64,000 bases of DNA from Pelobates cultripes (Eukaryota; Chordata; Amphibia; Anura; Pelobatidae): NCBI GenBank assembly GCA_933207985.1, contig OW240913.1, positions 280,763,051 to 280,827,050 of the forward strand, in the 5' to 3' direction. Each line of letters opens with the position of its first letter. Position 1 is the stretch's first letter. The translations under genes were made by a program, and so were the position numbers. Below are positions 1-44,699 of the stretch, in pieces. Under the pieces are notes generated by a model. That model made no database searches, was not told the DNA's origin, and was given only the letters and a program-made list of their open reading frames with translations.

Positions 1-41
1 GACAAGTGAGAGATAAGAGACAGCAGATGGAGACACATAGA

Positions 42-134
42 AACATAGAATGTGACGGCAGATAAGAACCATTCGGCCCATCTAGTCTGTCCAGTTTTCT
101 AAATACTTTCATTAGTCCCTGGCCTTATCTATAG
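42..134. repeat. Anuran interspersed repeat fragment
   Basis: The stretch from 'acatagaatgtgacggcag' to 'tccctggccttatct' matches, from memory, an interspersed repeat common in frog genomic sequence. It is followed by a few imperfect copies of an 8-base unit (aatacatg, about 137-172). No coding capacity is seen. The family name is uncertain. Confidence 0.4.
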
Positions 135-172
135 AAACATAGAATACATGAATACATGAATACATACATGAA

Positions 173-1109
173 TGGAAGGACTTGCAGACAGATACAATAG
201 TATGGAGGGAAGTGGTTGGCACTGGATTGAGGGACCAAAAAGTACAAAAGAAAAACAGGAAAACAAAAAAAGGTTAAATGAAAAACACACGTATTCAGGT
301 GCACACTTTATACATGCTTCATTCAGTGCTAAACCTCCACATGTATGCTTAATTCATGTGCTAATTCCCTACTTTCCCACACTGTCACCATGCTTCAATA
401 CATGCTGCTTTCACATGACAAGTCATTCTATATAGATACCCCTGTATTCACACATGCCAACCTTACACAGTAATGCACACCTACATAGTCACATACTGGC
501 ACTGTACACTGTAATAGATAACGGTACTCACATAAAACATGTAAAACCCTGAAATACACCCTTTGACTTTGATTGGATTTGTTGTTTTACTATATACATG
601 GGTATTAAAGGTATTTATGGTTTAGAATTTCAGTAAGTCAATCTGTGTTACTATAAATAGGTATGTGTCTCTTACTATGTGACTGTGTGTGCATCTGTGT
701 GTCTTACTGACTAGTTGAAAGTATGCATTTGGATTTTTGGAGTAAATGAGATTGAGTAACTCAAATCTATCATCATAGCTGGGCACACACAAAGCAACAC
801 AGTAAAATGAAGTAAATACCATGTGTCCTGTGAATAATATGATTTAGATTAGACAGTTTAGAATTCAGAGATTTCTACCTTTTTGTATTTTAGAATGCTA
901 AATGACTCACTGGAAGCTAGTGAATTCTCTTCCTAGAATTAGAAATACATATTTTAAATTGTTATAATTTTAGCAAGCATTTACTATTTCCCAGTGTGGG
1001 CCATCACTGTCAAAAGATTCTAGCTCATCGTTCCTCTAGATAATGTCTAAACTCTATGTCCACCACCCCGATCCTAATTTCCCTCCATCTACATTCCAAG
1101 ACTAAGATG
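173..1109. other. AT-rich upstream flank without recognisable gene
   Basis: No convincing exon, RNA gene or transposon end was seen. Short open frames here lack similarity to anything recognised and have no plausible splice context. Confidence 0.5.
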
Positions 1110-1300
1110 GAATTCCACTAATTGTAATTAGCATGACATACTTTAATATCTCCTACGAGTGAGGCACTAATGCAGAGTAATGCCAGCTAACAGAGGGGTT
1201 AACTATTCAGGAATAATTGTCATTTTTATGCAGCTGATGGCCGCAGACTTCCAATTACATCTCATTAGATGAGAAGATGCATATGCTGTTTGGTTCATTT
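1110..1300 (+). promoter_or_regulatory. Candidate upstream enhancer of the intermediate filament gene
   Basis: About 0.3-0.45 kb upstream of the start codon lies a non-repetitive block with several factor-like sites. There is an imperfect palindrome of two TAAT half-sites at 1118-1131 (ctaattgtaattag), the layout bound by paired-class homeodomain dimers. An E-box CAGCTG lies at 1231-1236, and an octamer-like atgcatatgc near 1277-1286. The sites are seen; their function is inference. Confidence 0.35.
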
Positions 1301-1486
1301 TTTCCATTATTTTCAAGCGTTGTACGCCTGGGCTGTTAGATCAGCTTGAATGCATTGCAAGATGCCAGGCACCCATCCCTTCTCTGCCTGGGAATTTCTA
1401 CTCTCCCCGTGATTTTGACACCCAGGAGTGAATGAAGGGTGTGTGAGCTCCCCTTAGCAGGCACATTCCTGCGGATCTCTGTACTC

Positions 1487-1496
1487 TATAAAAAGG
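1487..1496 (+). promoter_or_regulatory. TATA box of the intermediate filament gene
   Basis: TATAAAAAGG lies 80 bases upstream of the ATG at 1567. That predicts transcription starting near 1515-1525 and a 5' leader of about 45-50 bases. The flanking sequence is GC-richer than the surrounding DNA. A TATA-driven promoter fits a tissue-restricted cytoskeletal gene. Confidence 0.7.
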
Positions 1497-1566
1497 ACCA
1501 GGGAAGGTCCTGACTCCAGCGACCTAGACCTTCAGCACCAAGAACAGCTCCCAGCTCCCAGCCAGC

Positions 1567-34053
<32,487 letters not shown>

Positions 34054-34380
34054 TAGTTTTAGAATGGTACTAATAGTTGAGTTTCTATGTATCAGCCCTA
34101 ATTGTTAATTCCTTTTATACTACAAATTACTTTTTCATTCCAAAAGCAGATAATCTGCTGAAGAGGACATACCTGGGGACTGTATGAGTCTCTCCAAGTG
34201 ATGTGGGCTGTTTGCTTTGAAAGTGAGCTGGAGGACCGGTCTAGGGAAGATCCTGATCATTGGCTGCATGATTGCTAGCTGGGGAGCCCACAGAACGTTA
34301 AATGGATTCAAATATCGCTTTGCATAATCATATATTAACATAATCATAGCTTGCCGAATAAAGTTTTTGAGCATTAATGT
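34054..34380 (+). terminator. 3' UTR and poly(A) signal of the IF gene
   Basis: AATAAA at 34357-34362, about 300 bases after the stop, with TG-rich sequence shortly downstream (gtttgttaaag). It makes exon 10 a credible terminal exon. Confidence 0.6.
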
Positions 34381-34906
34381 TTGTTAAAGTCATTACTTAT
34401 TAATTCTTCATTTACTTGAGTAAGCTATAATTGTATTAAAGGGACACTCTTGACACATCACCTCACTGAATTGGTTATAGAGCCTGGGGTCTTCTGGTGC
34501 TGTTCCTCTATTTAGTTAAACAATTTTTGAACAGTTAATCATTGAATAATGGTCCCTAGCCACAGCCCCGGCCTTTACAGGAGGTAGTCAAGGATTACAT
34601 ATTTTTATCTAGCCATACCAAGTCATACCAGCAACGGTCACTGTGATAGGCTGAAAGTGTGCACCTTGCACTAACACCAAAATTAAATGGAGTTTCACCT
34701 AAAGTGGCCATTGGTGGCCCATAGGTCCATAAGAATGGACAAATTTTCTTTTTGTCCTAAGTACAACATACAGTTAGGACACACCACTGACGTGTTTCGT
34801 GCTGCTCATGAAGTAATGGTGAGGTATGTAAGTCATCAGAAGAAAAAAAAATACAAATTATTAACACAACATTTGGATATTTTTCAAAGTGCTATGTAAT
34901 AATTAA

Positions 34907-35548
34907 TTAAAGGGACATTCCAGGCTTTGAAATGTTGGAATGGTGGAATAAAAATCTTTTATTAGGGGCCCTGACAGAATTTGCATGCCCACTGCCCTTT
35001 ATTAGCGCAGTAGGTCAGATCTATGTCAGTTTGGCTTTTTCCCCTATGAGGGTAATAGAGTTCGATGCAGGAGAGAGGAGGTATGTTCAAATCTCAATTT
35101 CTGCACCAAAAATGCTTTCACTAACAGTTTAGTTCCCAATTTGGCTCTCCGGCACCATACCTCCCTGTGACTGTCTACATCCATTTTCTCTAATTCTGAA
35201 CCAGGATGTATGACTTGCAGGGGAGGGGGTGAGGGTGTAACGCTCTAAGAGAATCATTAAGACAAGCTTCACATTCATAAAAAAAGGTACTGATCGCCTT
35301 AGAGTGACACCTGACCGCTCTTAGCCAATCCATGATTCCCCTGCCCGGCAGCAACCATGCTTCCTGGATCGGAATAAGAGAAAACGAATGTGGACAATTA
35401 CAGGGAGGGACACTACTGGGGAGCTAACTTAGGGTTTAAACCATTCACAAAACGATTTAACCCCTAAAGGTAAGGAAGTACCAGGGGGCTCCTGGCACCA
35501 TAACAACTTTATTTTTATGATGTTATGGTGCCCGTCATGTTCTTTTAA
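34907..35548. mobile_element. TTAA MITE-like element, 642 bp
   Basis: TTAA at both ends (34907-34910; 35545-35548) with weak inverted termini (TTAAAGGGACATTCC and catgttcttttaa). The partial left end of another MITE starts at 34436 (ttaaagggacactcttgaca). Confidence 0.45.
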
Positions 35549-37430
35549 ATCCAGCACAAGCCACCATTAGATTTAAATATTTATGTGTGAAAATATTACA
35601 AATAAAATTTAAGATATGCCAAGTGAGAAGATTGAAAATGTCCAAGCTCCCTTCATTTGTAAACAGTATGCATGATGAATGTGATAGGGGCTGTTATTTT
35701 TTATTCAAAAGTGGCATGTGCACAGTACATCAATGACTCATACTAGCAAGTCCAAGCACTGGAACTGGCAAGTCTGCAGGAGGCAGGGGTGGAATACAAA
35801 TCTAGTACACAAATACAAATACAAGTCAATTTAGAAATGGGATACAGTTCACTGATTGTAAAATTTACCACAAAAATAACATGAGTGTAAAAATACATTA
35901 AATCTAATAAACTCTTTTGACCAGTGTTGGCTAAAGGAAAATTGTCAAATGCCATGCGTGGGGAGTGAGGGGGTGGGGGTGGGGAGGGAAGGGTCTAGTC
36001 TCTACCAAAAAATATATACAGACCTTTGCACATTTTAAATTTTTCACTAATATTCCTTATATTTATCCTAGATATGCAAGACATTTCCACCAACATGACA
36101 AGTAAACTCATTTATTATGAGGCATTGTGTTACACTGATGGTGTATGAATTATTACCAGAACTATAAACAATTTTCTTAATATATAATTAAATATAATAT
36201 TATGTTACATCTTTATATTGGACATCAGAAGAAAGTCATATCTGTACATTAAATATGAATGCACTTAAAGAGAAAGCAGCATATATCAAACACATAGCAA
36301 AAGTGCCAAAACAGCCTCTGTCAGGAAGACACAGAATCTCAAAAAAACCTCAGTCAACCCCAAGAGCTTACGAGATACAACTTGCTCAGGTGTAAACTTT
36401 CAAGTAATCCCAAAGGTTACTTGCTACAACTCAGTTTACATTACGCTCTATTAGTGCGTTGTTTAATACTTTACTGCTATAATTACTAGCAATCTTGAGG
36501 CACCTTACTTGAACTATTAACATTTTTTTATATTTTTATAATGTCTTAAGGGGAACAAAATAAGAATGAATACTTCAGAAGCATCTATTGCCATGGTTAT
36601 AGTCAAAACACACTCGACACAATGCAAGACAAAGGTCACTAATCTCTTCAGACAAGCCAAGGCTATAACAAAAGTCACAAAAAGCTTTGTGACTACCAGT
36701 TTTCACTATACCGATCATGACAAAACAAAGTTAACTCATTCAGCACTAAGGTCAAAAAAATCTATTATTACAATGATGCTTCTGGCATGTATTGATTGAT
36801 TATTACGACTAAAGGGAACTACACTTTGGATCAATGCAAGAAAGTAAAAAGAAACAAAAAAGGATGTTGAAAATTGTACTAAAAAATGGGGAAAAATGTT
36901 CAGGTATAAAAAGTTTAAATTTGTATGTCGCCTTCATTGTCTGCCAATAATTGGAGTTATTGTATTAAAATCATGATTATGGTAGTAGACTTGTCTAAAC
37001 TTGCTTAAAGAGGCTCTCTCTACTTTCCAAATACAAATAAATAAATAAATATCCCTATTTAATGGATATACCCCCAATTAAAACATGCATACTTTTAATT
37101 TAGCATTTTTAATTTTGGGTATATCTAAAAACAACTTGCAAAAAACGCAGATATGCCTTTGCAAGTCCTCCCTTCTACAGGCTAAACATTCTGTTACTTT
37201 CCAATCGCAGTCTTCTCAATGCAGCTCATTGAGAATTATTGGAAGGCAGGTGCTCTGGGCCATTACCTACCTTTTGGGTTTGGCTACACTCAGCTAAACT
37301 ACCAGGAAGCATCCTTTTCTAAAATGAAATAAGAAGACACACTTCACACATAAAGCATAAGAGAATAAGAATGGTTTTTGTAAGATTACCCAGCATTTCC
37401 AAGACTTTTTCTAACAATATTTCGCATGTT
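35549..37430. other. Intergenic, no gene seen
   Basis: AT-rich, apart from a G-rich run at 35957-35992 (gggagtgagggggtgggggt then ggggagggaaggg). Several short open frames are unsupported. Confidence 0.5.
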
Positions 37431-37440
37431 TTCCCAGTTT

Positions 37441-38413
37441 CGTTTATTTGTTCGGTAGTTTCAAAACCACCGAACCACCGACCACCCCCCTGGCACATTA
37501 TCACCATAGGAAACCATCAATTAAGTGCTCTCCCTTGTTTGCACGAAAGGAGGCAGCGGGACTTGGTCTTGAGTGTCTGGAACTAAAATCGGACACCTGA
37601 CTTCCCGAACACCGGTCAAACTATACAAACGCCTGCTTCCTTTTCCCTAACAGCTAGGAGAGCGCTGTTCGGTAGTTTGATTCCCACGAACCAGGGGAAC
37701 AATCGCTACTATGAGCCAGGGGGTTCCATTAGTGCATTAGTTCAGTTCTGTGATTTGTCGAAATAGACTGACCACACAGCCTAAACTCATGGAACTGTTT
37801 CTGGGCAGGAGCCTTGTGTACAGTCGGTCCAATTTGGACTTTAATAAAATTCTAAAACCCCTGAACTGATCTGGGTTTTTTTTGGATATGTTGGTCACCC
37901 AGATCAGGGCTATCAGGGGATATAGCCCTGGGCTATCAGGGGATGTAGCCATTTATGGGGATCTTGTATGTTTTGGGGTACTTTTCAAGTTTTGTGAAAA
38001 TAATGTTTTTTCTGCCTGGAGATAATTAATGTATTACTTTATCTGACTCAATTATCTCCAGGTAGAGAGGAGGGAATTGCTTGTTTGTATTGGGAGTGTC
38101 ACAGTTTGTCACTGCATTGATATTGTACTCTTTATGTCCCTGTTCTCCACAAGGTCCACGGGGGAGAGCCCTTGCATGGAGAATTGTATAAAAGCCAGTG
38201 TGGCACCGATAAAGCTTCAGTCTTGTTACACCCTTTATCAAATTTCAGCTGATGTTTGGGTACCAGTTCACTACATTTTGAGAATCTGCTGGTAAAGCTG
38301 TATCTGATAGGGAGAAAGAGACGAACGGACACCCGAACTGCGAGCTATAATCACTCATGCTCATAGCAGTTCGGGTAGGAAACAAACGTTTGTTCGTTAC
38401 AGTTCGTTACAGT
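37441..38413 (+). mobile_element. Solo-LTR-like repeat, copy A
   Basis: About 970 bases matching 42516-43625 along nearly all their length ('ggatatgttggtcacccaga', 'cctgaactg', 'agccagtgtggcac'). It carries tataaaag at about 38187, about 15 bases before a cgataaag poly(A)-like signal. The TATA-plus-signal layout and the absence of coding suggest a solitary LTR; ends and target duplication were not firmly set. Confidence 0.5.
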
Positions 38414-40580
38414 TTTCAAGCATGTGATTTGTTAGAGACATCATTATTGTAATGTATTGGCCTTAAGTGATAAAAGGCCAAGGCTTACTGAGGTAGCATT
38501 CACACAAATACAGTTTTACAAGGCTATTTAAAAACCTATATAAGCAAACAAATGCAGGGATTCCATTACAAAATATGGCCATATTATGTTAAGCCCACCA
38601 CTATATGACCCAATATCGGTGGGTTCTACACTAATCTTAACATGGGAGACAAACATGTTAATTGCAATTACTGCTTCCACAGACTCTCCTCAAATGAGTG
38701 CTTTCATGTGGTCACCTCCAAAGGGGCACCTATAATGGACGGGCAGGGTAGACAGAAGGGAAATCACCCTTCGTTCCACTAGCATACAGAGATTACATGC
38801 AGTAGCTTCACAACCCCACTCTTTTGCTGATTAAAAGACTACTAAAGTCACCCACAACACTTCATCTCAATGAAGAGGTCTTGTATGTCTAACTCTCCAT
38901 TGCTGTTTTGTACAAATGCCAATGTTTACCTTGGCACATGTTTTACTCAGTCACATGACACAACAGCTCATAGGAAAGCATTGGACGCAATGCTTTCCTA
39001 TGAGAAGCAGTGGATGTGCACGTGGTACTTGCTGCACATGCTCTTCATGTCCCCAATGCTTCTCTATGCGGCCATGCCTCCTCAATGATATCATAAGAGG
39101 TGGAGAGATGAGCAGCGCCAAGGGAATATCAATACTGATAAAAGGTTTAGAAAACCTTTATTTTCTTTATTTTATTTTATAAAGGAGGGCCTGTACATAA
39201 CTAGGGGTGCTATAGCATTAGGGACTCAGGAAGCGTGAGGCAGTTACATTGGTGGGCTTTTTTCTATCCCAGTACTATGGGAATTTTTTCTTGGGCTTGG
39301 ACACCTTCTGTGCACTTCAATCTCGGACTGGCCCATTGCAGCGTATTCCAGTAGAATGCAGTTTCTGTGAGAAATAGGAAGTTGCAGGGATATATGATGT
39401 CACAACTTGAAACTCCAGAAGTTTTCAACTGTTGTTTGATCAATGTAGGCAGATTCACATGGACAGAGTTCCATGAGTTTTGTAAGGAAAAAAGAAATTG
39501 TACCTTCCAACAGACTAGAAGTAGCCAGTCCTCCTCTGCCACAAATTAACCTACAGTTCAAAGGTTTAAATGGCTTGTAGAGATTTTACCGTTTGAGCAC
39601 AAACCACAGAGCTACTACACAACCCATCAATGACTTAATTGTTTTAGATTTGAGAAGATGTTCAACAGGTGCCAACTAAAATAGTCACTAGGGCATTTTG
39701 GGATACTCTGAAAGTAACATTTCAGACATAGTTCACTAAATGTTGTATGCTCTGAAAATTATAAATATAGCATATGGCACTTTCATAATGATTAAAAAGA
39801 TAACTGAATAGTCTTCAAACTGACACTGCCAGAGTAAATTACAGATATTTCTGATTATCTGACTACTGTAGGTCAATAAGCAAAAATCTGCAATGTTTGC
39901 ACAGCTTTGAACTCAAATGACACTTTTTTTTTCTATGACCTGTGCTACAGCAGAAAGCTGACAATTCAATTACGCCTACAAATCTTTTCTGTGCTAAGAA
40001 AACCCTACATGTGGGAAATAGTTTTATTTTTTAGTTTTTTTTTGTTGTTGTTGTGCACGAGGTAACAGACAGCCTTGCGATACCAAGCAATTAAAAAAAA
40101 ATTCTAGTAAAACAATGGCATGGTATCAGATATATTTGCACATATTTTGTATAATAAGGCTGCACAATTTTATAATGAACATATTAATGCAGAGTATGGA
40201 GTCTTCTTGCGTTTTCTTGCCTCCATATATACAACACATACCTGCATTACATTTGGAGCACCGGCACCGCCTATACCACCATACATCCTTAGATGGGGAT
40301 TATGCCGTCCACGCGAAATACAGCAGAGCTCTTAGATAGCTCAATCAAATGTGAGTGGTTCTCATATAGCTGATATTTGTATAATCTGCATCTTATCATA
40401 TTGTACTGTACCATTATTGTCTTTTCTATTATTCTGAGATCTAAATTATTGTACCCCCTGAAGATCTATGTACGTATACATTTTGTATACGCCATACACC
40501 TTTTGTTTCATCTTATTTCACAAGGTTTTGGGAATCCTTGTATTGTGTACCGCAGCCCTCACCAAAACATCTATTGTACT
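38414..40580. other. Intergenic, repeat-rich
   Basis: Bases 38691-38834 recur at 42339-42480 ('caaatgagtgctttcatgtg', 'gacgggcagggtagacagaa'). Bases 38960-39100 are a palindromic repeat (caatgctttcctatgagaag). No gene is recognised. Confidence 0.5.
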
Positions 40581-40583
40581 ATA

Positions 40584-42143
40584 CAGGGAGTGCAGAATTA
40601 TTAGGCAAGTTGTATTTTTGAGGATTAATTTTATTATTGAACAACAACCATGTTCTCAATGAACCCAAAAAACTCATTAATATCAAAGCTGAATATTTTT
40701 GGAAGTAGTTTTTAGTTTGTTTTTAGTTATAGCTATGTTAGGGGGATATCTGTGTGTGCAGGTGACTATTACTGTGCATAATTATTAGGCAACTTAACAA
40801 AAACAAATATATACCCATTTCAATTATTTATTATTACCAGTGAAACCAATATAACATCTCAACATTCACAAATATACATTTCTGACATTCAAAAACAAAA
40901 CAAAAACAAATCAGTGACCAATATAGCCACCTTTCTTTGCAAGGACACTCAAAAGCCTGCCATCCATGGATTCTGTCAGTGTTTTGATCTGTTCACCATC
41001 AACATTGCGTGCAGCAGCAACCACAGCCTCCCAGACACTGTTCAGAGAGGTGTACTGTTTTCCCTCCTTGTAAATCTCACATTTGATGATGGACCACAGG
41101 TTCTCAATGGGGTTCAGATCAGGTGAACAAGGAGGCCATGTCATTAGATTTTCTTCTTTTATACCCTTTCTTGCCAGCCACGCTGTGGAGTACTTGGACG
41201 CGTGTGATGGAGCATTGTCCTGCATGAAAATCATGTTTTTCTTGAAGGATGCAGACTTCTTCCTGTACCACTGCTTGAAGAAGGTGTCTTCCAGGAACTG
41301 GCAGTAGGACTGGGAGTTGAGCTTGACTCCATCCTCAACCCGAAAGGCCCCACAAGCTCATCTTTGATGATACCAGCCCAAACCAGTACTCCACCTCCAC
41401 CTTGCTGGCATCTGAGTCGGACTGGAGCTCTCTGCCCTTTACCAATCCAGCCACGGCCCATCCATCTGGCCCATCAAGACTCACTCTCATTTCATCAGTC
41501 CATAAAACCTTAGAAAAATCAGTCTTGAGATATTTCTTGGCCCAGTCTTGACGCTTCAGCTTGTGTGTCTTGTTCAGTGGTGGTCGTCTTTCAGCCTTTC
41601 TTACCTTGGCCATGTCTCTGAGTATTGCACACCTTGTGCTTTTGGGCACTCCAGTGATGTTGCAGCTCTGAAATATGGCCAAACTGGTGGCAAGTGGCAT
41701 CGTGGCAGCTGCACGCTTGACTTTTCTCAGTTCATGGGCAGTTATTTTGCGCCTTGGTTTTTCCACACGCTTCTTGCGACCCTGTTGACTATTTTGAATG
41801 AAACGCTTGATTGTTCGATGATCACGCTTCAGAAGCTTTGCAATTTTAAGAGTGCTGCATCCCTCTGCAAGATCTCTCACTATTTTTGACTTTTCTGAGC
41901 CTGTCAAGTCCTTCTTTTGACCCATTTTGCCAAAGGAAAGGAAGTTGCCTAATAATTATGCACACCTGATATAGGGTGTTGATGTCATTAGACCACACCC
42001 CTTCTCATTACAGAGATGCACATCACCTAATATGCTTAATTGGTAGTAGGCTTTCGAGCCTATACAGCTTGGAGTAAGACAACATGCATAAAGAGGATGA
42101 TGTGGTCAAAATACTCATTTGCCTAATAATTCTGCACTCCCTG
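40584..42143 (-). mobile_element. Tc1-like transposon, 1560 bp, nearly complete
   Basis: Ends cagggagtgcagaattatta and its inverse sit between TA dinucleotides (40582-40583; 42144-42145). Each terminal region has a second inner copy of the 'ataattattaggcaact' motif (about 40777 and about 41942), the IR/DR layout of Sleeping Beauty-type Tc1 elements. The interior codes a single transposase on the minus strand. Confidence 0.9.
40911..41925 (-). pseudogene. Tc1 transposase, DD34E, two frameshifts
   Basis: Starts MGQKKDLTGSEKSKIVRDLA at 41925. An N-terminal helix-turn-helix pair (residues about 8-110, with CSTLKIAKLLKRDHRTIKRF) precedes the catalytic domain. The catalytic residues are visible: Asp in VLWTDEM, Asp in MQDNAPSHAS, Glu in SPDLNPIENLW, with 34 residues between the last two. 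The reading frame shifts near 41460 (in GPDGWA) and near 41340 (after ELVGPF), each consistent with one lost base. The C-terminus ends VLAKKGGYIGH with a stop near 40911. The enzyme family cuts and pastes at TA sites; this copy is inactive as it stands. Confidence 0.9.
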
Positions 42144-42169
42144 TAGTGAGCGCCTATTATCCTTGTTTT

Positions 42170-42515
42170 CTTCTATCAGGGGATGTAACTTTTATGGGGT
42201 TTTATGTGTTTTTAAGGTACTTTTTGGGCTTTCATAAAATTGTACGTTTTTCTGTACTTGGAGATAATTGGGTTAGTGTGAGAAAAACAGCTTTCTCTAT
42301 CTCTATTCGCATAATAATAAACAAGACTGAAGCTTTATCAAATGAGTGCTTTCACGTGGTCACCTCCAAAGGGACACCTATATTGGACGGGCAGGGTAGA
42401 CAGAAGGGAAATCACCCTCCATTCTACTAGCATACAGAGATTACATGCAGTAGCTTCACAACCCCACTCTTTAGCTGATTATTTCGGATATTTTTATACT
42501 TTTTATCATTTTATC
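42170..42515. repeat. LTR-like fragment and shared repeat
   Basis: Bases 42170-42290 resemble the middle of the LTR-like repeat (tatcaggggatgtaactttt). Bases 42339-42480 repeat 38691-38834. Confidence 0.45.
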
Positions 42516-43625
42516 ATTTTGTTTATTTGTTCTGTAGTTTTCAAACTACCGAACGACCGACCGACCACCCCTCTGGCTCATTATTGATAAAGGAATTGTT
42601 CAATTAAGCGCTTTCTACATGTGGCCGCCATTCGTATAGCCGAACTCCACGTGGCAGAGAAAACGGCGGGCATCTTGTTTGCACGAAAGGAGAAAACGGC
42701 GGGCATCTTGTTTGCACTTGGTCGTCGTGTGTCTGGAACTAAAACCGGACACTCGACTTCCTGAAACACCGGTCAAACTCATGAACGCCTGCTTCCTGTT
42801 CCCGAATAGCTAGGAGGGCGCTGTTTGGTAGTTTTCTTCCCATGAACGAGGGGAACAATTCCTGCTATGAGCCAGAGGGATCCATTCGTGCATTAGTTAG
42901 TTTATTTGGACTTAACAAAATAGTCCGACTGCACAGCCTGAAATCATGGAATTGTTCTGGGCAGGAGCCTCGTGTACGGTCGGTCAACTGGGACTTCCAT
43001 GAAAATCAAAAACCCCTGAACTGTTCTGTGTGATTTTTGGATATGTTGGTCACCCAGATCGGGGCTATCAAGGGATGTGACATTTGTGGAGGTCCTGTAA
43101 GGTTTGGGGTATTTTCCAGATATTGTGAAAATTGTGTTCCCTCTGCCCAGAGATAATTAAGTTATTACTTTATCTGACCCAATTATCTCTAGGCAGAGAG
43201 GAGGAGATTTTCTTTTTATACTGGGAGTGTCACTGTTCTAATCTGTATTTTTATTGGTTATCCTAAGTTGTGTCCCTGTTTTCCACAAGTTCCAGGTGGG
43301 TGTTCCCCTGGCCTGAAAACTTGATTAACCCCTTAAGGACCAAACTTCTGGAATAAAAGGGAATCATGACATGTCACACATGTCATGTGTCCTTAAGGGG
43401 TTAAAAGCCAGTGTGGCACAATAAAATGTAATTCCTGTTGCACCCTTCATCATGTTTTGGCTGATGTTTGGGTACCTGATTACTGCTTTGGGGAAATTCA
43501 GCTTGAGCGCTTCACTTAATATGGATTAATAGACGAACCGAGAACTGAAAGGCTAAAATCCCTCTTGCTCTCTGCCGTTCGGTTAAAAAATGACGAACCC
43601 CTAGTTACCACTTCAGGGTTTGTTA
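42516..43625 (+). mobile_element. Solo-LTR-like repeat, copy B, with nested MITE
   Basis: Matches copy A through 'tttggatatgttggtcaccc' and 'aagccagtgtggcacaataa', with an added 80-bp TTAA element exactly upstream of 'aagccagtgtggcac'. The nested MITE is therefore younger than the LTR insertion. No internal retroelement genes are present. Confidence 0.5.
43325..43404. mobile_element. 80-bp TTAA palindromic MITE, copy 2 (complete)
   Basis: TTAACCCCTTAAGGACC at the left and gtccttaaggggttaa at the right, 80 bases including both TTAA sites. Confidence 0.85.
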
Positions 43626-43639
43626 CAGGTAGATTACTA

Positions 43640-44045
43640 AAGTTCCTGATTCAATTATCTCCCAAGCACAGAGGAGGGATTCTATTGTTTGTGTATGGAA
43701 GTGTATCACTGTATGACTCTGTTTTTATTGGTTTATTCACTTTGTGTCCCTGTGCCCAACAAGGTCCACCTGGGTGTCACCCTTGTTGGGAAATTTGCAT
43801 AAAAGGCCAGTGTGCCTCCATTAAAATCCTATTCCAGCTTGCACTCCAAAACTGTGTGTCGTCCTGTTATTGGAGCGAAAGAAGATTTACTTCTGTGTCT
43901 GCTGTTCCAGCTTTCAACGAGGAAAGTCCTTGTAAGGACTAGCGCTAATTCCCCATTCGGCTCCAGGAAGGAGCGGTTCCAGGGCCCCAGTCAAGCCACG
44001 GCGACTGTGGGTAGAAGTGCTGCGGTTTGTCCCCTGTTCTAGTTA
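43640..44045 (+). repeat. Third LTR-like fragment (diverged)
   Basis: Shares with copies A and B the order 'caattatctcc...agaggaggg', 'gggaaatttgcataaaaggc', 'cagtgtgcc'. It is more diverged and missing the left half. It could be a related LTR subfamily with its own R-U5-like end. Confidence 0.4.
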
Positions 44046-44699
44046 GGTAGCGGCCCTTGGCGGAGGTACCCAGCCAGGGTTACAGGGTGCTCCATTACAG
44101 AATGTGGCAGCTGGCAGGGGAGGGAGAGAGGACCTTGGTGCTGTAACCTCAAACCTGCCCCCCTAGTCCCAACACACACAACACTGCACCCCTCACTCCC
44201 ATTGCATTCTTCACATACACACACATTGCACCTGCTTCTTAAACGGTTTGACTACTTACTCTGTGGAGACGACACTCCTGGCACCATAAACACTACAGAG
44301 AACTGTAGTGGTTATGGTGCTTGGATTGTTTCTTTAAAAATAATCTACCAGTGCCCCCCCACCACTCCCCCCCAATGATTAGGTTTTGGATCCACCACTG
44401 GTTGTATGGGTATCTCTGCAGTCTAACCAGCTCTGTGTATGGTAGAGGTATCTTTGTATTGTGCCCAGCGCTGTGTATTTTATCTCTATTTTTTCTCAGC
44501 TCTATTTGTGGTATAGTAATCTCTGTATTGTACTCAGCTCATGGTATTTGACAGACATCTTTATGTTGTGCCCAGCTTGTCTTATTGTATGAGCATCATT
44601 GTATTGTGCTCAGCTCTCTGTATTGTGTGAGTATCTATGTATATGGTGAAGAGCCTGGCATACCACCATCCTTAAAACTTCACCAACCCCACTGCTTGT

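Noticed and set aside
42..134. RNA gene
   Set aside because: No tRNA or snRNA features; it matches a dispersed frog repeat instead.
40911..41925. Functional domesticated transposase gene
   Set aside because: Two frameshifts and intact transposon ends show an ordinary decayed mobile copy.
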